From the NCBI RefSeq assembly GCF_008329565.1, contig NZ_NPKT01000003.1:1-64000 (forward strand): 64,000 bases of DNA, in the 5' to 3' direction. The stretch's first letter is position 1; each line of letters begins with the position of its first letter. Origin of the DNA: Mycolicibacterium sp. P1-5 (GTDB lineage: Bacteria > Actinomycetota > Actinomycetes > Mycobacteriales > Mycobacteriaceae). This document shows positions 1 to 8,507 of the stretch, one piece after another. The translations under genes and the position numbers were made by a program. The notes beneath the pieces were generated by a model that was not told where the DNA came from, did no database searches, and saw only the letters and a list, made by a program, of their open reading frames with translations.

Positions 1-1208
<1,208 letters not shown>

Positions 1209-1302
1209 AGGTCGATCGTATCTCCGTCGAGCGGCCGGCATGCGCAACCGTTCTGCGCCCCGGTCCGGTGCGGCGGAGATTGCCTCTTGGCAATCGGAAC
1301 TT

Positions 1303-1314
1303 CGTTACGTAACG
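1303..1314. promoter_or_regulatory. 12-bp perfect palindrome upstream of crotonase/TetR operon
   Basis: CGTTACGTAACG is a perfect 12-nt palindrome 38 bases before the crotonase start and in the divergent gap with rmlA. Its size and symmetry suit a TetR-family dimer, and the second gene of the rightward operon is a TetR regulator, so autoregulation is a reasonable inference. No binding data are visible in sequence. Confidence 0.45.
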
Positions 1315-1351
1315 TCGGTACGAAAATAGGCGCTGCGACGAAGGAGCATCC

Positions 1352-2050
1352 ATGAGTGGGTCGGTCAGTTACCGCAAGGACGACGCGATCGCCGTGATTT
1401 CGATGGACGACGGCAAGGTCAACGTGCTGAGCCCGGCCATGCTGAAGGAGATCAACGACGCGCTGGACCGAGCCGAAGGTGAAAACGCGGCCGCGGTAGT
1501 GATCGCAGGCAACGAGCGCGTGTTCAGCGGTGGCTTCGACCTGAAGGTGTTCCGCTCCGGTGACATCGATGCGTCCGTTGAAATGCTGCAGGGCGGGTTC
1601 AACCTGTCCCACCGGCTGCTGTCGTTCCCCAAGCCCGTCGTCGCGGCGATCACCGGTCACGCGATCGCAATGGGATCGTTCTTGGCGTGCAGCGTCGACC
1701 ACCGAATCACCGGTCCCACCTACAACTTTCAGGCCAACGAAGTCGCGATCGGGATGGTGCTGCCCTACCCGGCCCTGGAGATCATGCGGCTGCGGCTGAC
1801 CCCGTCGGCCTACCAGCAGGCGGTCGGGCTGGCCAAGAACTTCCTTGGCGAGACCGCACTGGCCGGCGGCTGGGTGGACGAAATCGCGCTGAACGACCAG
1901 GTGCTGGCCCGCGCCGAAGAAGCCGCCAACGAGTTCACGTCGCTGAGCGCCGGTGCGCACCTGGCCAGCAAGCTGCGCGCCCGCCAGGCCACCCTGGACG
2001 CGATGCGCCACGGTATCGACAACATCCGTTCCGAGTTCGGGCTGTCCTAG
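1352..2050 (+). CDS. Enoyl-CoA hydratase/isomerase (crotonase) family protein
   Basis: A 232-aa crotonase-fold protein expected to act on a CoA thioester in fatty-acid or related catabolism. The two oxyanion-hole segments are visible: FSGGFDLKVF near residues 59-68 and ITGHAIAMGSFLACSVDHR near residues 101-119. The usual catalytic acid in the second helix is not obvious (NEVAIGMVLPYPALE), so I cannot say whether it is a hydratase, an isomerase or a hydrolase. It starts with ATG after AAGGAG at a 6-nt spacing. The TetR gene begins 3 nt after its stop, so the two form one operon, and the regulator probably controls this enzyme. It is slightly short for the family (about 250-260 aa). Confidence 0.85.
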   Translation: MSGSVSYRKDDAIAVISMDDGKVNVLSPAMLKEINDALDRAEGENAAAVVIAGNERVFSGGFDLKVFRSGDIDASVEMLQGGFNLSHRLLSFPKPVVAAITGHAIAMGSFLACSVDHRITGPTYNFQANEVAIGMVLPYPALEIMRLRLTPSAYQQAVGLAKNFLGETALAGGWVDEIALNDQVLARAEEAANEFTSLSAGAHLASKLRARQATLDAMRHGIDNIRSEFGLS

Positions 2051-2053
2051 TCC

Positions 2054-2644
2054 GTGGCGAGGGTCAAGCAGCGCACTCCCGAGCTGCGCGACCGCGTGGT
2101 CGACGTGGCAGTGAGCACGCTGTGCGAAGACGGGATGACCGGCTTCACCACACGTCGGGTCGCCGAACGGGCCGGCACCTCGGTGCCTGCGGTCTACGAG
2201 CTGTTCTCCGACAAGGACGGTCTGCTGCGCGCGGTGTTCTTCGAGGGCTTCCGCCGGCTGGGCGGTGAACTGGTCGCCATCCGCGAGACTTCCGACGTGC
2301 TGGGCGACCTGCGGGCGGTGATCCCGGTGTTCCGCCGGTTCTGCCTGGACTATCCGCCGCTGGCGCGGGTGATGTTCAGCAGGCCGTTCCAGGATCTCGA
2401 CCCCGAACCCGAACAGCTGGCGACTGCGCCCCCGGTGCGGGAAATCCTCGTCGCCAAGGTGCAGCGGTGCATCGACGCCGGGCTACTGACCGGCGACCCG
2501 GTGGACATCTCGCATGTATTGCTCGCTCTGGCACAGGGTTTGGCCGTTCAGGAGGCCGGGCGCTGGCTGGGCACGTCGGCGGCTTCGGTCAACCGCCGCT
2601 GGGATGTCGGGGTGCAGGCCGTGCTCGCAGGGTTTCAAGCCTGA
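2054..2644 (+). CDS. TetR-family transcriptional regulator
   Basis: A 196-aa regulator with a GTG start. The N-terminal helix-turn-helix spans about residues 10-55 (DGMTGFTTRRVAERAGTSV then PAVYELFSDKDGLL), the standard TetR DNA-binding unit. The C-terminal helices form an effector pocket that cannot be assigned from sequence. It lies directly behind the crotonase gene, which suggests the ligand is an acyl-CoA or a lipid made or used by that enzyme. A palindrome at 1303-1314 is a candidate operator for the pair. Confidence 0.9.
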   Translation: MARVKQRTPELRDRVVDVAVSTLCEDGMTGFTTRRVAERAGTSVPAVYELFSDKDGLLRAVFFEGFRRLGGELVAIRETSDVLGDLRAVIPVFRRFCLDYPPLARVMFSRPFQDLDPEPEQLATAPPVREILVAKVQRCIDAGLLTGDPVDISHVLLALAQGLAVQEAGRWLGTSAASVNRRWDVGVQAVLAGFQA

Positions 2645-2649
2645 CGGCG

Positions 2650-2880
2650 CTATGACTTCTTGCTCGGGATCACGATGATCACGATCAGCGTGATGATGGA
2701 GAAGAACAGCCCGAGGATGCCCCATCCGAACGGATTTCGTCCTTTGATCCCGGCGATCACGGCGCAGATCACCGCGGCGATGATGCTGCCGATGGCGACG
2801 AAGATGCCTTTGATGCCGCGCAGGATGAACCCCGCGGCTTCGATGTTGTCGCTGGCCGCCAACACGACGCTGTGCAACAT
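2650..2880 (-). CDS. Small hydrophobic membrane protein, unknown function
   Basis: A 76-aa protein with two strong membrane segments, about residues 21-45 and 52-71, joined by a short KGRNPFGW turn and ending in basic PSKKS. The ATG is preceded by a very good AAGGAGG at 5 nt spacing. It resembles the many short two-helix membrane proteins of actinobacteria, but I recognise no specific family. It converges on the TetR gene with a 5-nt gap. Confidence 0.7.
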   Translation of the reverse strand: MLHSVVLAASDNIEAAGFILRGIKGIFVAIGSIIAAVICAVIAGIKGRNPFGWGILGLFFSIITLIVIIVIPSKKS

Positions 2881-2940
2881 TCGGGCCTCCTTAGTAGGTC
2901 GGGTCTGGTTTCCCGTTACGGGTCCAAACTAACCTCCGCG

Positions 2941-3783
2941 TCAGCTGAGAGTAGTCATCAACCACTGGTCGATGTGGTCGGCGACGGATTCCCAGCCGCG
3001 TTCGAGCATCATGTTGTGGCCCATCCCGGCGAACATCACCGGCTCGGTGCGGTAGGCCCGCGCGGTCGCGGCCACTTCTTTACCCGTGAAGAACCCGTCC
3101 AGCTCGGCCCCGAGCACCAGCACCGGGGTGGTGACGCGCTTGGGCCGGGCGAGGTGGCGGTAGAGCAGGTCGCGGTACAGCACTCGGGCGCTCTCTGCGC
3201 TGAGCCGCGACGTGCAGGCGGTGACGATCTCCTCGGGGGTGGCCGAATGGTAGAAGGTCGCCCGTGAAACACCCGGTGCGGCAAAAAAATCCAGCGGCCT
3301 GGCGAACGACCGGGTGCGCATCGAGTCGCGCCGGTGCCGCCAAGCCACCCGCACCGTTGCCGCCGCGATCCCGGTCGGCGGGGCTGAAGCTACCAGGACC
3401 GCGCCGGGCGCGTCGTGCACCGCCAGGTACTTCTGCACCACGAACCCACCCATCGAATGACCGATGACCACCGGCGCCACCGGCAGGCGACCGGCGACGG
3501 TGGCCACGTCTTCGACATAGTCGAGGACACTGCACGCGTTGATCGACACGGACGACGGGCTGCCACCGTGGCCACGCAGGTTCAGCGCGAGCGCGTGATA
3601 GCCGCGGTCGGCGAAGTAGTCGAGAAAGTGGTCGTCCCAGCACCATGCTCCGTGGAAGGCACCGTGTACGAACAACAGCGGTGTGGCGTGGGTGGCACTG
3701 GCCCCGCCCTTGTCGATCACCTCGAGCACAGCCGCTGACCCTATCGGCGGCGCCGCAGTTTGGCGGCCGAACGTGCTGAACAC
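2941..3783 (-). CDS. Alpha/beta hydrolase
   Basis: A 280-aa alpha/beta-hydrolase-fold enzyme. It has the HGAFHGAWCW oxyanion strand-loop near residues 40-49, the nucleophile elbow GHSMGG near residues 108-113, an acidic residue in LGAELDGFF near residue 228, and the catalytic-His segment AGMGHNMML near residue 256. It probably hydrolyses an ester, lactone or thioester, and the substrate is unknown. It reads from a GTG and is divergent from the SDR gene at 3846. No signal peptide is visible, so it should be cytoplasmic. Confidence 0.85.
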   Translation of the reverse strand: MFSTFGRQTAAPPIGSAAVLEVIDKGGASATHATPLLFVHGAFHGAWCWDDHFLDYFADRGYHALALNLRGHGGSPSSVSINACSVLDYVEDVATVAGRLPVAPVVIGHSMGGFVVQKYLAVHDAPGAVLVASAPPTGIAAATVRVAWRHRRDSMRTRSFARPLDFFAAPGVSRATFYHSATPEEIVTACTSRLSAESARVLYRDLLYRHLARPKRVTTPVLVLGAELDGFFTGKEVAATARAYRTEPVMFAGMGHNMMLERGWESVADHIDQWLMTTLS

Positions 3784-3845
3784 CTGGTCTCAGCCAGCGG
3801 CGAAGTCATCCACTCCCCGGCGCACAGCCGGGTACCGTGCGCCCC

Positions 3846-4586
3846 ATGGGACGCGTCGACGGCAAGGTCGCCCTGATCACCGGGGCCGCGCGCGGGGTGG
3901 GCGCAGCCCACGCCCGGCTCCTGGTCAGCGAAGGCGCAAAGGTCGTCCTCGGTGACGTCCTCGACGAGGAGGGTGCGGCGGTGGCCGCCGAGCTTGGCGA
4001 CGCCGCCCGCTACGTTCATCTCGACGTCTCCGATCCCGACGACTGGACGGCGGCGGTGGCGCTGACACTGCACGAGTTCGGCACCCTGAACGTTCTGGTG
4101 AACAACGCCGGCATCGTCTACCGGCGCACCCTGAAGAACCTCGAACGCGAACGCTGGCAGCGGGTTATCGACGTCAACCTCACCGGAACCATGCTCGGCA
4201 TCAAGTCGGTGATCGACCCGATGACCGACGCGGGCGGCGGCTCCATCATCAACATGTCGTCCATCCAAGCCATGCGCGGCACCCCGGGTAACCACGGCTA
4301 CGTCGCATCCAAATGGGCGATCCGAGGGTTGACCAAATCAGCGGCACTCGAGCTGGCGCCCAACAACATTCGGGTCAACTCGCTGCATCCTGGGATGATC
4401 CGCACCCCGATGACCGCCCATATGCCCGACGACCTGGTCGCCGCGCCGATGGGCCGCCTCGGTGAGCCGAACGAGGTATCGACGTTCGTGCTGTTTCTGG
4501 CCAGTGACGAGTCGTCGTATGCGACCGGTGCGGAGTTCGTGATGGACGGCGGGCTCATCACCGACGTGCCGCACCGCATGCCGTGA
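3846..4586 (+). CDS. Short-chain dehydrogenase/reductase, FabG3/hydroxysteroid-dehydrogenase-like
   Basis: A 246-aa NAD(P)-dependent SDR. It shows the cofactor motif TGAARGVG at residues 12-19, NNAG in the central strand, the catalytic Ser in NMSS and the Tyr-x-x-x-Lys motif (YVASK). Segments such as LDEEGAAVAAEL, ARYVHLDVSD and SDESSYATGAEFV match M. tuberculosis FabG3 (Rv2002, a 3-alpha,20-beta-hydroxysteroid dehydrogenase) as I recall it. A hydroxysteroid or 3-hydroxyacyl substrate is therefore likely. A GTG three codons upstream is possible, but the ATG fits family length. The stop abuts the stop of the convergent phosphoesterase. Confidence 0.88.
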   Translation: MGRVDGKVALITGAARGVGAAHARLLVSEGAKVVLGDVLDEEGAAVAAELGDAARYVHLDVSDPDDWTAAVALTLHEFGTLNVLVNNAGIVYRRTLKNLERERWQRVIDVNLTGTMLGIKSVIDPMTDAGGGSIINMSSIQAMRGTPGNHGYVASKWAIRGLTKSAALELAPNNIRVNSLHPGMIRTPMTAHMPDDLVAAPMGRLGEPNEVSTFVLFLASDESSYATGAEFVMDGGLITDVPHRMP

Positions 4587-5675
4587 CTACCAGCTGAACG
4601 GGCGGTCCAGCCGAAGAGTCCGTTCGGCCTTGGGATACCAGCCCTGCGGGGCGTGCTGGCTGGTGTGCAGATAGCACCGCACCCGCACGTCCGTACTGCC
4701 GGGCGTGAACGTCAGCAGTCTGCTGATCGGCAAGGTCGTACGCGGCATGTGGTGGCGGCTCAGCGATGCGACATTGAGGAACCAGGTGCCCCAGCGCCGT
4801 TCGATGTGCGTCTTGCCGCCGTGGTCGTCGTCAGGGTTGGTGTGCGTGTGCCCGGCCAGCCACATCTGTACCCGGCCCGGCCGCTCAGCCAGGAAACTCT
4901 CGAAGGCGGCCGAATCCGGTTTGCTACCAACCCAGTACAGGTATGACGCGCCGTGCGGGGTGCCTTCCTCGAACGGTCGATGGTAGTGCTCCTCCCACCG
5001 TCCGGCCGCGTCTTTGCGCACGCCCTCCCACTCGCCGGAAGCCACGGTGGTGTCCTTGAGCACGTAGTGGTGCACCGCGACGATGATGGCGTCCGGGTTG
5101 GCGTCGACCGTGGAGGTGAACCAGTCGAACGTCTCAGCGCTGACGACACCGCCCGGGTTGCCGCCCAGCGGGCCGCGCCCTTTCGCCTGGGTGGGCTCGT
5201 TGCGGTCGCTCATCATGAGGAACAACAGGTTTCCGACCCGGAACGAATAGTGCTCCCAGTTGCCCTCAACGGGGTATGTCCGGGCGGCAGAGTCGACCCC
5301 AGAGGATTCGGTGTGCTCGCCGAGCGGGTCGATCCACTTCTGCCACCACCAGCCGTCCGGGTCCGAAAGTCCGTTGCGGTCATGGTTTCCGCTGACGCTG
5401 TAGACGTCTTCGCGACGGTGGGTGCGCAGAGCGGAGAACTGCTTGCGGACCTCCTCCCCCTCGGCATCGTCGGGCAGGCTGTGATGAGCACCGGACATGT
5501 CGCCGACGTCGACGGCGATGTCCCACTCGAACGACGGACCGCCTTCGGCGCCACCGAACTCCGACTGCGAGATCGCCTCGGCCAGGCTGCTGCGGCCGAA
5601 CTGCTTGTCCGTGCCGACGTGCGCGTCGCCGAAAGCCCAGAGGCGAAATGGGCCCGATGTGTCGGGTGGCGTCAC
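4587..5675 (-). CDS. Calcineurin-like metallophosphoesterase, last gene of importer operon
   Basis: A 362-aa protein with all the calcineurin-like phosphoesterase metal motifs in order: FGDAHVG (D-x-H), DVGDMSG (GD), SGNHDRNG (GNHD), AVHHYV (His) and LAGHTHTN (GHxH). It should bind two metals and cleave a phosphoester. The GTG start at 5675 follows AAAGGAG and lies 22 nt after the permease stop, so it closes the operon 10871 to 4587. There is no signal peptide. Its presence beside a TauABC-type importer and a PHP-motif protein suggests that the imported compound, or a product of it, carries a phospho- or related ester; that is inference only. Confidence 0.87.
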   Translation of the reverse strand: MTPPDTSGPFRLWAFGDAHVGTDKQFGRSSLAEAISQSEFGGAEGGPSFEWDIAVDVGDMSGAHHSLPDDAEGEEVRKQFSALRTHRREDVYSVSGNHDRNGLSDPDGWWWQKWIDPLGEHTESSGVDSAARTYPVEGNWEHYSFRVGNLLFLMMSDRNEPTQAKGRGPLGGNPGGVVSAETFDWFTSTVDANPDAIIVAVHHYVLKDTTVASGEWEGVRKDAAGRWEEHYHRPFEEGTPHGASYLYWVGSKPDSAAFESFLAERPGRVQMWLAGHTHTNPDDDHGGKTHIERRWGTWFLNVASLSRHHMPRTTLPISRLLTFTPGSTDVRVRCYLHTSQHAPQGWYPKAERTLRLDRPFSW

Positions 5676-5697
5676 AGACTGAACTCCTTTGTCGTGG

Positions 5698-6528
5698 TCA
5701 TGAACCCGCCGAGTCCACCAAGCCCCAGCGGCGGCGGATCGCTTTGTCCAGCGCGGTGAACAGTGCATCGATGACGATTCCGAGGATGAGGATCACGATC
5801 ATGATCGCGATCGCGGAGGGCATGTCGGTCATGTTCTGCGCGTTCTCGAGCAGGACGCCGATCGAGGCGCTGTTGGTGACGATCACCACCAGCTCACCCG
5901 ACATCAGGCTGCGCCAGGCGAATGCCCACCCTTGCTTGAGACCGGCGACGAACATCGGCAACGAGGCCGGCAGGATCAGATGCCGGTAGAGCGTGACGCC
6001 GTGCAGGCCCATGCTCTTGGCGGACCGAAGCAGCAGCGGAGGAATGTGATCCGACCCGGCGAGGACGCCGGTCGCGATCGCCGGTGCCGTGCCGATCACG
6101 ATGACGAACAGGATCGCCCACGTGGTGATCCCGAAGAAGATGATCGCAAACGGGAACCAGGCGATCGCCGGCATGGTTTGCAGCCCGGTGATGATCGGCC
6201 CGAACGCTGCTCGCAGCAACCGGTTTCGTGACACCACGACGCCGACCGCCGTGCCGATGACCAATGCCAGTCCGAAGCCCCAGAGGGCTCTGCTCATCGT
6301 CGTCCCGATGGCATCCCACAGCACCGGGTGCTGGGCCTGAGACCACAACTGCGACAGCACCGTTGCGGGGCTGGGCAATATGAATGAGGGCTTCCAGCCG
6401 CTGAGGTACACCACCTGCCACACCGCCAGCACGATCGCGATGCCGAGGACCGGTGCCCACACCGAACGACCGGAGCGCCGGGTGCGCCGGTTGCCGGCGG
6501 GACGGCGGAGTAGATCAGTGCTGACCAT
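5698..6528 (-). CDS. ABC transporter permease (TauC/SsuC type)
   Basis: A protein of about 276 aa with six or so membrane helices and the BPD-transport inner-membrane signature near the EAA loop (AKSMGLHGVTLYRHLILPAS). The FILPSPATVL segment after the first helix is typical of nitrate/sulfonate/taurine permeases. The ATG at 6528 overlaps the ATPase stop by 14 nt. An in-frame ATG at 6546 is the alternative. Neither start has a strong ribosome-binding site, which is consistent with translational coupling. It forms the importer with the ATPase and lipoprotein upstream. Confidence 0.9.
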   Translation of the reverse strand: MVSTDLLRRPAGNRRTRRSGRSVWAPVLGIAIVLAVWQVVYLSGWKPSFILPSPATVLSQLWSQAQHPVLWDAIGTTMSRALWGFGLALVIGTAVGVVVSRNRLLRAAFGPIITGLQTMPAIAWFPFAIIFFGITTWAILFVIVIGTAPAIATGVLAGSDHIPPLLLRSAKSMGLHGVTLYRHLILPASLPMFVAGLKQGWAFAWRSLMSGELVVIVTNSASIGVLLENAQNMTDMPSAIAIMIVILILGIVIDALFTALDKAIRRRWGLVDSAGS

Positions 6529-7309
6529 TACCGGCGTCCGCCGCATGGAGATGGTCGGTGATGACGGCCGCCAGCTCGGCCACCTCGGCGGTGTTGGTCC
6601 TGCGGGGGCGCCTTGCCGGCACGGGCACCTCGGTGATGACCCGCCCGGGCCGGCTGCTCAGCACTACCACCCGGTCCCCCAGCCGCACCGCTTCGGTGAC
6701 GTTGTGCGTCACGAACAGCACGGTGAGATTGCATTCGCCGACGATCCGCTCGAGTTCGGTGTGTAGATGATCGCGGGTCAGCGCATCGAGTGCACCGAAT
6801 GGTTCATCCATGAGTAACGTGTCGGCGTCCTGGGCGAGTGCTCGGGCCAGCGCCACCCGCTGTCGCATACCGCCCGAGAGCTGATGGGGTCGCACATCGG
6901 CGAAATCGCTGAGCCGCACGGTGTGCAGCAGCTCCTCGACTCGTTCCCGGCGCTGTCGTTTGGGCACACCGCGCGCCCGCAGCGGCACTTCGATGTTTCG
7001 GGCCGCGGTCAACCAGGGGAAGAGTGCCGGCTCCTGAAACATCAACGCCGGGCGCCGGTTTCCGCTGACCACTTCACCCGACGAGGGCTGCTCAAGACCG
7101 GCGACGAGCGAGAGCAGAGTGCTCTTGCCGCAGCCCGACGCACCGACGATGCAGACGAACTCGCCGACGCCCGCCGTCAAGGAGACACCGTCGAGCGCCG
7201 GCAGGGCCGAGCGGCCCTGCCGGAAGCTCTTCGATACCCCGGTCAGCCGAACAGCGACCGCCGACGGTGGATTCGTCTCGGTCAACGTCATGCCCGTGGC
7301 GCTGGTCAT
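6515..7309 (-). CDS. ABC transporter ATP-binding protein (TauB/SsuB type)
   Basis: A 264-aa ATPase with Walker A GASGCGKST near residues 56-64, Q-loop MFQEPALFPW, ABC signature LSGGMRQR, Walker B LLMDEPFGALD and the switch His in FVTHNVTEA. These are the marks of the nitrate/sulfonate/taurine importer subfamily. The ATG overlaps the TGA of the binding-protein gene by four bases (ATGA), and its own 3' end overlaps the permease, so the three are one transcription unit. It energises uptake at the inner face of the membrane. Confidence 0.93.
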   Translation of the reverse strand: MTSATGMTLTETNPPSAVAVRLTGVSKSFRQGRSALPALDGVSLTAGVGEFVCIVGASGCGKSTLLSLVAGLEQPSSGEVVSGNRRPALMFQEPALFPWLTAARNIEVPLRARGVPKRQRRERVEELLHTVRLSDFADVRPHQLSGGMRQRVALARALAQDADTLLMDEPFGALDALTRDHLHTELERIVGECNLTVLFVTHNVTEAVRLGDRVVVLSSRPGRVITEVPVPARRPRRTNTAEVAELAAVITDHLHAADAGNGQH

Positions 7310-8331
7310 GCATCGACCTGTGGCTGCCCGGACCCCTTCAGCACGTCGTTCAGCAGGTGCAGGTCGAAGATCCCGTCCAGATTCAGCGGGTCGAGAAGCC
7401 CCACCGAAACCGCCTTGTGGACTTGATCTTTCAGCGAACCGGCGCCGGGGTCATTGGTGAACTTCGTCTCTTCGAATGAGGCCTTCAGGACGTCGGGCGG
7501 CAGCCCCTTCCCCAATGCGCTCGCCAGAGTGGCATTGGCTGCCTGTGCCGCTGCGTCGGGATTGCTGTGGATGAGGTCGTTGGCCTCGACCTGGCCCTTC
7601 AGCAGTCCACTCACCACATCGGGGTGCGCTTGCAGGAATTCCTGTCGCACAACCAGAATGGTGATCGTGTTGGGGTCGTCCCACAGCTTGACACCCCCGG
7701 CCTTGACCAGCTGGACATCATAGGGGGCAGACTCGATTGCGCCGTCGATCTGATTCGCGATGAACGCCGGGACGATGGCCGACTCAGGCTTGGTGGGCTT
7801 GACGAAGACGTCCCCGCCACCCTGAGGATTGGTCTGCAGGCCGTTGTCCTTGAGCCAGCTTCGCAGGCTGACATCCTGGGTGCCGCCCAGCGCCGGGTCG
7901 GCAAGGGTCTTACCGCGCAAGTCCTGGGCATTTTGAATCCCCGGCTTGACGACCAAAGAGGTGCCGCCGCTGGCAGATCCGGAAATGATCTTGATGGCCT
8001 TGCCACCGGACTTCTGCCAGGCGTTGAACGCGGGATTCGGTCCGACGTAGGCCGCGTCGATCTGGCCGGCCAGCAGCGCGGTGACCTCTTCGGTGCCCTG
8101 GCCGAACGGCTTGACGTCCAGGGTGACGTCGGGGCCGAGGTTCTTGGCGAACAGGCCTTTGTCGAGGCCGACCAGGGCTGAGGCGTGGGTGATGCGGGTC
8201 AGGTAACCCAGACGCAGGGTGACCTTCTGGGCGGAATTCGTGGCCGGGGCGGATTGTCCGCAGCCGGCCAGGGTGGCGGCGAGTACGGCGAATGCCAGCG
8301 CCGCTCGTGAAATGAACATGCGTCTCGGCAT
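7306..8331 (-). CDS. ABC transporter substrate-binding lipoprotein (SsuA/TauA-like)
   Basis: A 341-aa exported lipoprotein. The signal has a basic MPRR start, a hydrophobic core and the lipobox LAGC with the lipidated Cys at residue 24. The mature part begins with LRLGYLTRITHAS and contains GQIDAAYVGPNPAF and LRGKTLADPALG, typical of NMT1/SsuA-like proteins that bind sulfonates, taurine, nitrate or similar anions. AAGGAG stands 5 nt before the ATG. It delivers substrate to the permease/ATPase encoded next. The specific ligand cannot be read from sequence. A 176-nt gap separates it from the PHP-motif gene upstream, so it may have its own promoter. Confidence 0.9.
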   Translation of the reverse strand: MPRRMFISRAALAFAVLAATLAGCGQSAPATNSAQKVTLRLGYLTRITHASALVGLDKGLFAKNLGPDVTLDVKPFGQGTEEVTALLAGQIDAAYVGPNPAFNAWQKSGGKAIKIISGSASGGTSLVVKPGIQNAQDLRGKTLADPALGGTQDVSLRSWLKDNGLQTNPQGGGDVFVKPTKPESAIVPAFIANQIDGAIESAPYDVQLVKAGGVKLWDDPNTITILVVRQEFLQAHPDVVSGLLKGQVEANDLIHSNPDAAAQAANATLASALGKGLPPDVLKASFEETKFTNDPGAGSLKDQVHKAVSVGLLDPLNLDGIFDLHLLNDVLKGSGQPQVDA

Positions 8332-8507
8332 GGTGTCTCCTTGGGTGACAAGTCTGAAAGGATCACGAGCGGTCGATGCCGTCGTGATGCAGGTGTTGGA
8401 TGTGCGGTGTCAGTGGGTGTCGGAGTGCGCACCGGGACAAGCGGCGGCGATGACACGCTGCAGATCGATGTGCAGCCGGCGGGTGAGATGACATCGCAGA
8501 GTCGGTG